In this document: positions 1-4,794 of the stretch, in pieces | Position numbering within the stretch: the stretch's first letter is position 1 | How the letters are laid out: each line of letters starts with the position of its first letter | DNA from: Candidatus Latescibacterota bacterium | Lineage (GTDB): Bacteria > Latescibacterota > UBA2968 > GCA-2709665 | DNA: 5,166 bases | Direction of reading: 5' to 3' | Assembly (NCBI GenBank): GCA_030746455.1 | Contig: JASLMQ010000548.1 | Coordinates: forward strand, 1 to 5,166 | Made by a program: the position numbers and the translations under genes | The notes under the pieces: model-generated | What the model was told of the DNA's origin: nothing | What the model saw: only the letters and a program-made list of their open reading frames with translations | Databases searched by the model: none

Positions 1-2
1 AG

Positions 3-317
3 CAACTCAAGAACGGCGTCAGCGCTTTGCGGGTGCCGATGTATGACCTGCTCAGCAACTGGGCCTACATGGTCATGGCGGCTCTGGCCTGGAACATCAA
101 GGCATGGTTTGCGATGATGATGCATCTGAAGAACGACCGGCGGACCTACATCCATATGGAGTTCCGGCGCTTCCTCCACAGCATCATCCTGATCCCCTGT
201 CGCGTGGTTAAGCGTGCCAGGAGCATCGTCATACGAATCATCGGCTACCAGCCGACGTTGGACCGGCTCTTCAGCGCCTGGCAAACCATCGAACGCACCA
301 CCTTCAGTTCCGCATAG
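3..317 (+). CDS. IS1380-like transposase, C-terminal fragment (5' end outside window)
   Basis: This is the last ~104 codons of a DDE-type transposase; the frame is open to the left window edge, so the true start lies upstream. The translation begins QLKNGVSALRVP and continues through SNWAYMVMAALAWNIKAWF and a basic stretch around RRFLHSIILIPCRVVKRAR. An (E)QLKNGV segment followed by a hydrophobic NWAYM..AALAWN..AW helix is typical of the C-terminus of IS1380-family transposases as I remember them. The Lys of LKN may be the K of the YREK signature, with its catalytic Glu just outside the window. The frame ends at a TAG. A TTG at 27 could look like a start, but family-like sequence continues upstream of it, so it is internal. 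Whether the full-length transposase is intact cannot be seen. The family call rests on pattern recognition; the transposase nature is fairly safe. Confidence 0.75.
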   Translation, partial: QLKNGVSALRVPMYDLLSNWAYMVMAALAWNIKAWFAMMMHLKNDRRTYIHMEFRRFLHSIILIPCRVVKRARSIVIRIIGYQPTLDRLFSAWQTIERTTFSSA

Positions 318-505
318 ACGGGCTGAAGCGCTATCCCATAGCCTGAGCGAAGGCGAACAGCACGCTTGGTCACTCCCTCGCAATCCTCGCCGAGAGAGCT
401 GGGGAGTAGTCTTGCCCGTCACCCAAGACCCGGTTCGAACCAAGCCGTGAACCACTGCTTCTCCACCGAAACCGAAGCTCCTGAACACCAAATCCACCGC
501 CTACG
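318..505. other. Non-coding stretch after the transposase; no gene seen
   Basis: No reading frame here looks like a real protein. The only small structure noted is a perfect 10-bp palindrome, GGTTCGAACC, at 432-441. It resembles a tRNA T-loop but lacks the flanking stems. The stretch probably belongs to the 3' non-coding end of the insertion sequence. Confidence 0.4.
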
Positions 506-1555
506 TCACCTGGCTCTCGCGTCTAGCGACCTCGGCTGAGTACCTTCGGTAAACACGCTTATTTTGGGGCTAGTAAAGGATTTGCCACTAAACCGACTTA
601 CACCACCCCCTGAAGTGCCAAACCAGAGGTGTCCCTCGCGATCCTGGAAGATCGAGTACAGAATGTTACTTGCCAACCCATCTTCTGTTGTAAAGGTGGT
701 GAAGGTCTCTCCATCGTACCTGCTGACTCCGCCGCCGTAGGTACCGAACCAGAAGTCGCCTTGCCTGTCCTGCAAGATTGAGGTGACCTGGCGGGCGGCC
801 AATCCATCTGCCGCGGACAGGGTGATGAACGTTTTTCCATCGTACCGACTCACGCCGTCGCCTGTACCAAACCATAGATTCCCATCTCTATCCTGGACAA
901 TGATTTCCACCCAACTATGCGCAAGACCATCTTCCCTGGTAAAAGTGGTAAAAGTTCTCCCGTCATACCGGCTCACACCGTTTGGTGATCCGAACCACAT
1001 GTACCCCTTGCCATCCTGGGAAATAGACCACACCATCGAATGTAAAAGCCCGTCCGGTATCCCAAAGGTCTGCCACGCCCCCTGTTGAATGCCAACCCCT
1101 GCCCTGAAGTCTCTACCAGGTCCGGCTGCCACAGTCTCGCCACTCCCTGCAGGCATAGCGTAAATCCTGAACGTGGCAGGTATCAGGCTGTCACGCCGCG
1201 TGGTTCTGAAAGTGAGACCAAGATGCTTTCGCGCTCGGATCCAGGCAGGGTCTTTTCGGAGAGCCCTCCGCTTGGGTGTGATCTCGGATGGTGCATTTAG
1301 CTCAAATAGCCGACTGAAGATACTGTCCACGGTCGCGCGGCTACGTTGTGTGGATTCCACCAGCCCGTGAGTTTTCAGAATAGGTGTAAGCTTTTCGTAG
1401 TAGGCTGTTTCGAATTCCTCAATCCGCCCTGGCGGTACCCAGAAGGACAGCCGCGCCAGTGTCGGCTCTGCCGCCTGGCACTCAGCGGCTCCCAGGCCCA
1501 ACCCCAGTAACGCGAGCACGCTCACGTGGACAAGCCTCCTGCAACGCATCTTCAT
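506..1555 (-). CDS. Exported Reg_prop beta-propeller protein with alpha/beta-barrel-like N-domain, probably C-terminally truncated
   Basis: A 349-residue protein. I chose the ATG at 1555-1553 over an in-frame start at 1609 for two reasons: it is preceded by GGAG seven bases upstream, and it begins a clean signal peptide (MKMRCRR, hydrophobic VSVLALLGLGLGAA, likely cleavage after CQA at about residue 28). Residues ~32-113 read like a ferredoxin-like dimeric alpha/beta barrel of the NIPSNAP/ABM type (RLSFWVPPGRIEEFETAY, then IFSRLFEL and a DPAW helix). Residues ~161-326 hold four propeller repeats of 41-42 residues, each with TF..EDGL, (I)xQDRxGxLWFGT and GVSRYDGxTF, the Reg_prop signature known from periplasmic sensor parts of hybrid two-component kinases. 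No kinase or effector domain follows. The last ~21 residues (SPKISVF onward) match nothing in the repeats. Propellers normally need six to eight blades per ring, so this is likely a truncated, possibly non-functional sensor, broken next to the IS. It may be a degraded copy of a longer gene. Confidence 0.8.
   Translation of the reverse strand: MKMRCRRLVHVSVLALLGLGLGAAECQAAEPTLARLSFWVPPGRIEEFETAYYEKLTPILKTHGLVESTQRSRATVDSIFSRLFELNAPSEITPKRRALRKDPAWIRARKHLGLTFRTTRRDSLIPATFRIYAMPAGSGETVAAGPGRDFRAGVGIQQGAWQTFGIPDGLLHSMVWSISQDGKGYMWFGSPNGVSRYDGRTFTTFTREDGLAHSWVEIIVQDRDGNLWFGTGDGVSRYDGKTFITLSAADGLAARQVTSILQDRQGDFWFGTYGGGVSRYDGETFTTFTTEDGLASNILYSIFQDREGHLWFGTSGGGVSRFSGKSFTSPKISVFTEGTQPRSLDARAR
578..1075 (-). 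repeat. Four tandem propeller repeats (~123-126 bp each) inside the Reg_prop gene
   Basis: Read on the minus strand, the units begin at WQTF, FTTFTREDGL, FITLSAADGL and FTTFTTEDGL, spaced 41, 41 and 42 codons. Each carries QD-x(4)-(L/F/M)WFG and VSR(Y/F). Similarity is also visible at the DNA level, for example recurrent CCATCGTACC on the + strand near 711, 838 and, with changes, 961. The units are therefore related by duplication but are not identical. Such a block can expand or contract by recombination. Confidence 0.8.
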
Positions 1556-1562
1556 CGCCAAT

Positions 1563-1566
1563 CTCC
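1563..1566 (-). promoter_or_regulatory. Ribosome binding site of the propeller gene (decides start)
   Basis: GGAG on the minus strand lies seven bases before the ATG at 1555-1553. The upstream in-frame alternative at 1609 would put a non-signal-like 18-residue extension ahead of the signal peptide. Confidence 0.6.
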
Positions 1567-1876
1567 AACGCAGAAAGGGCACACTTCGTCTGTCCGAGGC
1601 ATGCCCCACAGCCGAGTCTCACAATGGTCACCGCGTCCCGGCCCGGACCCAGCTATGGTATGGAACTCATTCGGGAAGATAGGGTGGGCAGGACGGCAAA
1701 GCAAGGAGGGAATGGCATTCCGGGCGTGTCAGCACCGACCCCTTCGCCGGGCAGAAGACAGAGTCCGGCCTGGCAGCTGATCTCGGTGGGCAGCCGCAAG
1801 CCTGTTCTACCCCGACAGCCTTCTGGCCGGCACCAGGCGCCAAGGTTTTGCACCATCAGGACCCGGGGTACGGCGC
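1567..1876. other. Intergenic stretch with no supported gene
   Basis: This ~310-bp spacer lies upstream of the propeller gene and downstream of the M55 gene. Open frames exist on both strands because of the high GC content, but their translations are rich in Pro, Arg, Gly and Ser, with no recognisable motif or ribosome binding site, so I treat them as chance frames. The promoter of the propeller gene should lie here, but I see no convincing -35/-10 pair on the minus strand. Confidence 0.5.
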
Positions 1877-1951
1877 CAGGGCCTACCACCGGGCCAGATT
1901 CCCCGGCCTCCCTTCCCCTTCCTAGCACATGTGGTCTGGCACGGCCTCCTC
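1877..1951 (-). repeat. Copy A of a dispersed intergenic repeat, just downstream of the M55 gene
   Basis: Two conserved cores are shared with 3237-3319. Core 1 (1877-1904, containing CCGGGCCAGATTCCCC) matches 26 of 28 bases with 3237-3264. Core 2 (1921-1951, containing CACGGCCTCCTC) matches 27 of 31 with 3289-3319. The spacer between cores is 16 bp here and 24 bp in the other copy. Core 2 contains the perfect palindrome CACATGTG (1926-1933). The element begins six bases past the stop of the M55 gene and has the same orientation relative to the upstream gene as copy B. It could be a mobile or extragenic repeat or a shared 3'-end signal. Confidence 0.7.
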
Positions 1952-1957
1952 AAGCGC

Positions 1958-2785
1958 CTACTCCTCAAGCCTTTCGGCCTCCCCATGCATGTTCATCACC
2001 GAAATCACGCTCGTCGGATGGGTCACCGATGCGACCGTCTTGTAGGGCCCATCCTCGGTCGGACGCATCTTCACCACCTTCTCGAACGGCGCCTCCAGGG
2101 GGATGATCCCGAAGTCCTCCGAACGCACCCGGTTGATCGCCCGTAGCGCTCCCTCGCGGATCAGTCGACGGGATTTGACCGGATGCAGATGACGCGCCCC
2201 TGTGGTGAGCCGGGTGTACTGTTCCTGTGTCAGGTCATTGCCCGTGCCTGCCCGGACACCCCATTTGACCGCCACGGTCTCGATGCCCGGAACCAGTTGC
2301 CGCGCCTCGGCCGCGAACGCCCCATCGCCGGACCCGAAGATGGACCGCACCCCAAGCTCGCTGGCACACATGGCGAACTGTCCGAACTCCCCGATCGACA
2401 CCCCGTTGACCGTCAGGTCCAGGTAGACCGTGCTCTGAGTGTGGGCCAGGTGTCCGTACTCCGTCCCGGCCTTGGCGTGTTGGCCCACCCAGGCAGCCGC
2501 GTCGAACGTGTCGTCGAGACACTGCGGATAGGGCCCTTCGCCGAATCCCCTGAGATACTCCACCCGGGGATCCAGCAGCTCGATGTTGATCCCGCCCGGT
2601 CCGTGTGCGTCCACAACCAGGATCTCGGTGGCGCCCCCCTCGAAGAACCCGTCAACCGCGGCGTTGACCTCGAGAGTCAGAAGCTTCCTGGCCAGGTCGT
2701 AGTGGATTGTGCCAGGCCGGGTCCATTCCTCGAAGTTTGCCACGCCAGCAGCGCACTCCAGATCTGTCTTGATGTAGATCTTCAA
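1958..2785 (-). CDS. M55 family zinc D-aminopeptidase (DppA-like)
   Basis: A 275-residue protein, the normal length for peptidase family M55, whose type member is Bacillus subtilis DppA (a decameric, self-compartmentalising cytoplasmic enzyme that removes N-terminal D-amino acids from peptides). The expected active-site set is all visible: Asp8 and Glu10 in KTDLE, His61 in VVDAHGPGG, His103 in GQHAKA, His115 in LAHTQS (the proposed nucleophile) and Glu133 in IGEFG. The start is a TTG at 2785-2783: the family's N-terminus begins at this M-K-I-Y, AGAGGGGG lies seven bases upstream, and no better ATG exists in frame. It has no signal peptide, consistent with a cytosolic enzyme. It is not next to dipeptide-transporter (dppBCDEF-type) genes within the window, so it appears to be a stand-alone unit with its own promoter at 2889-2917. 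A role in recycling D-Ala-containing peptides or general peptide turnover is inferred from the family; substrate preference is not visible. Confidence 0.93.
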   Translation of the reverse strand: MKIYIKTDLECAAGVANFEEWTRPGTIHYDLARKLLTLEVNAAVDGFFEGGATEILVVDAHGPGGINIELLDPRVEYLRGFGEGPYPQCLDDTFDAAAWVGQHAKAGTEYGHLAHTQSTVYLDLTVNGVSIGEFGQFAMCASELGVRSIFGSGDGAFAAEARQLVPGIETVAVKWGVRAGTGNDLTQEQYTRLTTGARHLHPVKSRRLIREGALRAINRVRSEDFGIIPLEAPFEKVVKMRPTEDGPYKTVASVTHPTSVISVMNMHGEAERLEE

Positions 2786-2792
2786 CTCGGCA

Positions 2793-2800
2793 CCCCCTCT
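2793..2800 (-). promoter_or_regulatory. Ribosome binding site supporting the TTG start of the M55 gene
   Basis: The minus strand reads AGAGGGGG, then seven bases (TGCCGAG), then TTG. The spacing suits translation from this TTG, and there is no alternative in-frame ATG nearby. Confidence 0.55.
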
Positions 2801-2888
2801 GCTCGGTCGTGGACAAGAGCGGCAAGCCCGGCCTCAACACCGTGAGCGTCGAACGGACCCCTCGCGAGCTGCAACCGGCTCTGCGCTA

Positions 2889-2917
2889 TCTATGCCTTGC
2901 CGAACACCGTATGTCAA
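2889..2917 (-). promoter_or_regulatory. Sigma70-type promoter candidate for the M55 gene
   Basis: On the minus strand a perfect -35 box TTGACA (2917-2912) is followed, after exactly 17 bases, by CATAGA (2894-2889), a partial match to TATAAT (3 of 6). Initiation near 2882 would give a leader of about 95 bases before the TTG start. The position in an otherwise empty intergenic region supports the call; the weak -10 box limits it. Confidence 0.5.
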
Positions 2918-3236
2918 GGGGATATTGATGCATGTTTCCCAAGGGAGACCCGGTGGGGGACGGGGGGTGGGAGCTCCCGCTCTAGGCCCAAGCAAGGTCG
3001 TACTTGGTCGGGACCGGAGCCCGTAGAGCACTGAACCCTCGTGCGTCCACCACGCGATCTTTCGTGGGAGAGAGCCCGCCCTGCCGCTTGCGTCAGGCAC
3101 CGGCTGCCTGAACGGCTGGTCTTCCTTCCCTGGCCTTGCACCCGTCTGAGGTTCAGCCCGGCAGAACCCCGGACCTCTCGGATAGGACCCCTGAAGCATT
3201 CGTGTACGCCTCTGGTGTTCCAGGACATCCAGGGGT
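2918..3236. other. Intergenic stretch with no supported gene; one 7-bp hairpin
   Basis: This spacer lies between the M55 promoter and the second dispersed repeat. Minus-strand open frames here overlap each other and the end of the SEC-C gene, and their Pro/Arg/Gly-rich translations show no family features. The clearest structure is the inverted repeat TCAGGCA-ccggc-TGCCTGA at 3093-3111 (7-bp perfect stem, 5-base loop), with no T-run on either side. A 10-bp palindrome GGGAGCTCCC lies at 2969-2978. Confidence 0.5.
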
Positions 3237-3319
3237 CAGGGCCTGTCACCGGGCCAGATTCCCCACTCTCAAGACTCCCCCCGTGCCTCCTATCACACGT
3301 GGTGTGCCACGGCCTCCTC
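3237..3319 (-). repeat. Copy B of the dispersed intergenic repeat, downstream of the SEC-C gene
   Basis: This is the partner of the element at 1877-1951, in the same orientation. Core 1 at 3237-3264 and core 2 at 3289-3319 match copy A at 26/28 and 27/31 bases, with a longer, diverged spacer of 24 bp between them. Core 2 here can form a small hairpin, CGTGG-tgtg-CCACG at 3299-3312, which is only partly preserved in copy A. The repeat begins 25 bases past the stop of the SEC-C gene. Confidence 0.7.
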
Positions 3320-3337
3320 CGCCGCTCATCGGAGGCC
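3311..3337 (-). terminator. Hairpin just past the SEC-C gene stop; possible transcription end
   Basis: The inverted repeat GGCCTCC (3311-3317) / GGAGGCC (3331-3337) gives a perfect 7-bp GC-rich stem with a 13-base loop. It lies seven bases after the stop codon on the minus strand and is followed by a second small hairpin at 3299-3312. No T-run follows on the minus strand, so it is not a classical intrinsic terminator. It could serve as a 3'-end stabiliser or a U-less terminator. Confidence 0.35.
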
Positions 3338-3344
3338 CAGGTCT

Positions 3345-4196
3345 CTACTTCCCTCGATCCACCTTCCAGTGGCACTTCTTGTACTTCTTCCCGCTGCCGC
3401 ACCAGCACGGTTCGTTGCGACCGGGCTTCGGTGGCGACGGGAGCTCCCTGTCCCCGAATCTGTCCTTCAGGAACTCCTCCGCCATCGGCGCGGCCGCCTC
3501 ACGAAACGCGCGAACCAGTTCCAGCTTCTCGTCTTGCGCCGGCGTCAGCTCGCCGCCAAGCCGTTCGATGGCCTCGTGAAGCTCGATCACCTCCTGGTTG
3601 TCGAACGGCGTAATGGCCCCGTCAACCACCTCGAAGTCATCCAGCGCCTGTGCCAGGATGGGCAACGCGCGGGGATCCCCGTAATCCGCAAGCGCTATGG
3701 CACCCAGCTGGGTGTGCTCCTCGAACCCTCGCTGAAGGGCCTCGAAGATGGCCTCGCTTCGGACGCCCAGCCCGCCCATGATCTCACAAAAGGCATTCCG
3801 GACATCCGGATCGGATGCGCGTTCCCACGCCTCAAGCACCGGTTCGGCCGCCGCTTCGCCGCAGGCCGTCAGGGCGAAAACCACCCGGCTCTGCAGAAGC
3901 GACACGGGATCCGTCTCCTGAAGCAGTCGGATCATTGCCCTGATTCCGGCCGGAGCCTTCAGCACCCCCAGCAGATCCGCGGCGTGCATCGGCGCCCACC
4001 CCGCCCCGGGCGCGTCCTCTATCTGCAGATCTCCGTCGGTGAGCACCCGGACCAGGTGCGGCACGCAGTGCGGAGCCGCCAAGAGAATCTCTTTCCTGAG
4101 CCCTTGCGGCAGCGCGCTGTCCGCGTCGATCAGCCGCTCGACCAGCTCCTCGGCCCGCAGCTCATCGCTCTCGTCTCTCCCGAGGTTCTCACCCAT
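3345..4196 (-). CDS. HEAT-repeat protein with C-terminal SEC-C zinc-binding motif
   Basis: A 283-residue, acidic, soluble-looking protein with no signal peptide. Residues ~35-190 are alpha-helical repeats of HEAT/PBS-lyase type, seen as VPHLVRVLTDGD, then GAGWAPMHAADLLGVLKAPAGIRAMIRLL, then AAEPVLEAWERASDPDVRNAFCEIM, then LGAIALADYGDPRALPILAQAL. Residues 205-248 form charged helices, and a short linker leads to the SEC-C motif PGRNEPCWCGSGKKYKKCHW, with Cys264, Cys266, Cys275 and His276 in the expected CxC-x8-C-H spacing. The SEC-C motif of SecA binds zinc and contacts SecB and ribosomes; in stand-alone proteins like this it usually ends a protein of unknown role. A scaffold or translation/secretion accessory role is inference. 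The start is an ATG at 4196-4194; its ribosome binding site is weak (AAAGG about 13 bases upstream), but no other upstream start is evident. It has its own promoter candidate at 4320-4348 and is divergent from the gene at 4795. Confidence 0.88.
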   Translation of the reverse strand: MGENLGRDESDELRAEELVERLIDADSALPQGLRKEILLAAPHCVPHLVRVLTDGDLQIEDAPGAGWAPMHAADLLGVLKAPAGIRAMIRLLQETDPVSLLQSRVVFALTACGEAAAEPVLEAWERASDPDVRNAFCEIMGGLGVRSEAIFEALQRGFEEHTQLGAIALADYGDPRALPILAQALDDFEVVDGAITPFDNQEVIELHEAIERLGGELTPAQDEKLELVRAFREAAAPMAEEFLKDRFGDRELPSPPKPGRNEPCWCGSGKKYKKCHWKVDRGK

Positions 4197-4285
4197 CTCG
4201 CACCCGCTACCTTTCTTGCGTCACCAACTCCACTTCCCCCTTCAGGGAGGCGTCTCCACTGTGAGGCCCTGGGATCCTGATCCGC

Positions 4286-4300
4286 GGCCCCTGTGGGGCC
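4286..4300 (-). other. GC-rich hairpin in the leader of the SEC-C gene
   Basis: The inverted repeat GGCCCC-tgt-GGGGCC has a perfect 6-bp stem and a 3-base loop. It lies between the promoter candidate at 4320-4348 and the start at 4196, so it would be in the transcribed leader. No T-run follows it on the minus strand. A function (attenuation, stability) is possible but unproven. Confidence 0.4.
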
Positions 4301-4319
4301 CTCGTTTGAGGCTACCTGT

Positions 4320-4348
4320 AATATGGCCCAACACAGGGTGAATATCAA
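4320..4348 (-). promoter_or_regulatory. Sigma70-type promoter candidate for the SEC-C gene
   Basis: On the minus strand TTGATA (4348-4343, 5 of 6 to the -35 consensus) is separated by 17 bases from CATATT (4325-4320, 4 of 6 to TATAAT). Initiation near 4313 would give a leader of about 115 bases. It sits in a locally AT-richer patch in a GC-rich region, which supports the call. Confidence 0.55.
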
Positions 4349-4363
4349 AGGTACCGTGTAGCA

Positions 4364-4502
4364 CCGTGGTTCGTGGATCGTGGTTCGTGATTCGTTGGTC
4401 TCCGACCGGGCCCTTTAGACGCCCCATCCACAGACTCCCTCTGCGATGCCCGCAAGCCCGTGGCATTGTGCCGAGCCACGAACCACGAGTCACGACTCAC
4501 GA
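4364..4502. repeat. Inverted repeat whose arms are arrays of a 7-nt unit (TCGTGGN)
   Basis: The left arm (4364-4398) reads as five 7-nt units: CCGTGGT, TCGTGGA, TCGTGGT, TCGTGAT, TCGTTGG. The right arm (4475-4502) reads as four complementary units: GCCACGA, ACCACGA, GTCACGA, CTCACGA. The arms enclose 76 bp. Bases 4365-4376 (CGTGGTTCGTGG) pair perfectly with 4476-4487. Because both arms are periodic, they can also pair in shifted registers (for example 4378-4389 with 4477-4488). The frames through it give repetitive peptides such as NHEPR and are not genes. This resembles dispersed extragenic hairpin elements seen in many environmental genomes. Confidence 0.75.
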
Positions 4503-4644
4503 GCCCTGCCGCAATATCACCACACATGTAGTGTTCCCGGACGGTCCCTGCTCCCCTGCTGCGGGTCTCCCATCACAACAAACACAATAATATCATCAAC
4601 TTATACCCTCACGTGGGGCATGCGACGCATGGTGGACGATAGCG

Positions 4645-4673
4645 GGCCAGGCCGGGCCGGCCTAATCCTGGCC
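4645..4673. repeat. Nested GC-rich inverted repeats
   Basis: GGCCAGG (4645-4651) pairs with CCTGGCC (4667-4673) over a 15-base loop. Overlapping this, AGGCCGG-g-CCGGCCT (4649-4663) is a near-perfect palindrome with one central base. The two folds exclude each other. They lie in the spacer between divergent genes; no T-run follows. Confidence 0.5.
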
Positions 4674-4703
4674 TGATTCTCGTACTTTTCGCGCTTGGAG
4701 CCT

Positions 4704-4758
4704 GTCCCGGCTGACTGTAAGAATGCCACTGCTTGGGGCTGTAGACAGCAGCCGGGAC
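4704..4758 (+). promoter_or_regulatory. Long imperfect hairpin just ahead of the DUF5683-like gene
   Basis: GTCCCGGCTG (4704-4713) is perfectly complementary to CAGCCGGGAC (4749-4758). After one bulged A (4714) the pairing continues with CTGT (4715-4718) and ACAG (4745-4748), giving 14 base pairs in total around a 26-base loop. Its right edge is 23 bases before the ribosome binding site. It could be an operator, a leader RNA structure or a terminator of upstream transcription; none can be decided from sequence alone. Confidence 0.5.
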
Positions 4759-4781
4759 GCGTTTCGTAGTTCCAGCTCTAC

Positions 4782-4787
4782 AGGAGG
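4782..4787 (+). promoter_or_regulatory. Ribosome binding site of the DUF5683-like gene
   Basis: A consensus AGGAGG lies seven bases before the ATG at 4795. A nearer ATG at 4790 is in another frame and meets a stop after two codons, so 4795 is the start. Confidence 0.85.
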
Positions 4788-4794
4788 ACATGCC

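Larger units (their letters stand above)
1..570 (+). mobile_element. Right part of an IS1380-like insertion sequence; right end uncertain
   Basis: The transposase tail at 3-317 marks an insertion element whose left part is outside the window. After the stop at 317, positions 318-505 carry no gene I can support and probably belong to the element's non-coding end. The neighbouring minus-strand propeller gene loses its repeat pattern at about 568-574, next to the bases ATTTTGGGGC, so I place the right end tentatively near 570. No terminal inverted repeat or target duplication can be verified because the left end is missing. The ~250 bp from transposase stop to this proposed end is rather long for an IS, so the true end may lie earlier. 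Confidence 0.4.
4503..4794. other. Intergenic leader region of the last gene; hairpins, no gene
   Basis: No coding frame is supported. An AT-rich patch at 4573-4608 (AATAATATCATC, TTATAC) stands out from the GC-rich surroundings and may hold a promoter, but I find no good -35/-10 pair there. Downstream lie GC-rich palindromes at 4645-4673 and a long hairpin at 4704-4758. A weak sigma70-like pair, TTGGAG (4695-4700) and TAAGAA (4718-4723) with 17-bp spacing, would place the left hairpin arm inside the promoter spacer; each box matches only 3 of 6. Confidence 0.4.

Noticed and set aside
421..455. tRNA-like GGTTCGAACC sequence
   Set aside because: It has no T-stem pairing around the loop, no acceptor stem and no anticodon arm; it is just a short palindrome.
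1653..1928. Minus-strand 91-residue open frame downstream of the M55 gene
   Set aside because: The composition is non-coding-like and part of it is the dispersed repeat; its ESGPV.GP segment recurs near 3250 only because the same repeat is translated there.
1459..2106. Long + strand open frame opposite the propeller and M55 genes
   Set aside because: It is antisense to two well-supported genes, rich in Pro, Ser and Arg, lacks any motif and has no ribosome binding site; it is a by-product of high GC content.
2834..3408. Two overlapping minus-strand open frames (121 and 164 codons) between the M55 and SEC-C genes
   Set aside because: They overlap each other in different frames, and one starts inside the SEC-C gene. 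Neither has a ribosome binding site or a recognisable domain, and they run through repeat and hairpin sequence.
3369..4280. 303-codon + strand open frame antisense to the SEC-C gene
   Set aside because: The minus strand encodes a protein with a clear SEC-C motif and HEAT-like repeats; the antisense frame shows no family features.
4364..4502. CRISPR-like array
   Set aside because: The units are 7 nt long, contiguous and without spacers, and the arms are inverted; this does not fit a CRISPR array.
4242..4590. Open frames through the heptad inverted repeat on both strands
   Set aside because: The peptides repeat (NHEPR, SWFV) only because the DNA is periodic; there are no ribosome binding sites or domains.
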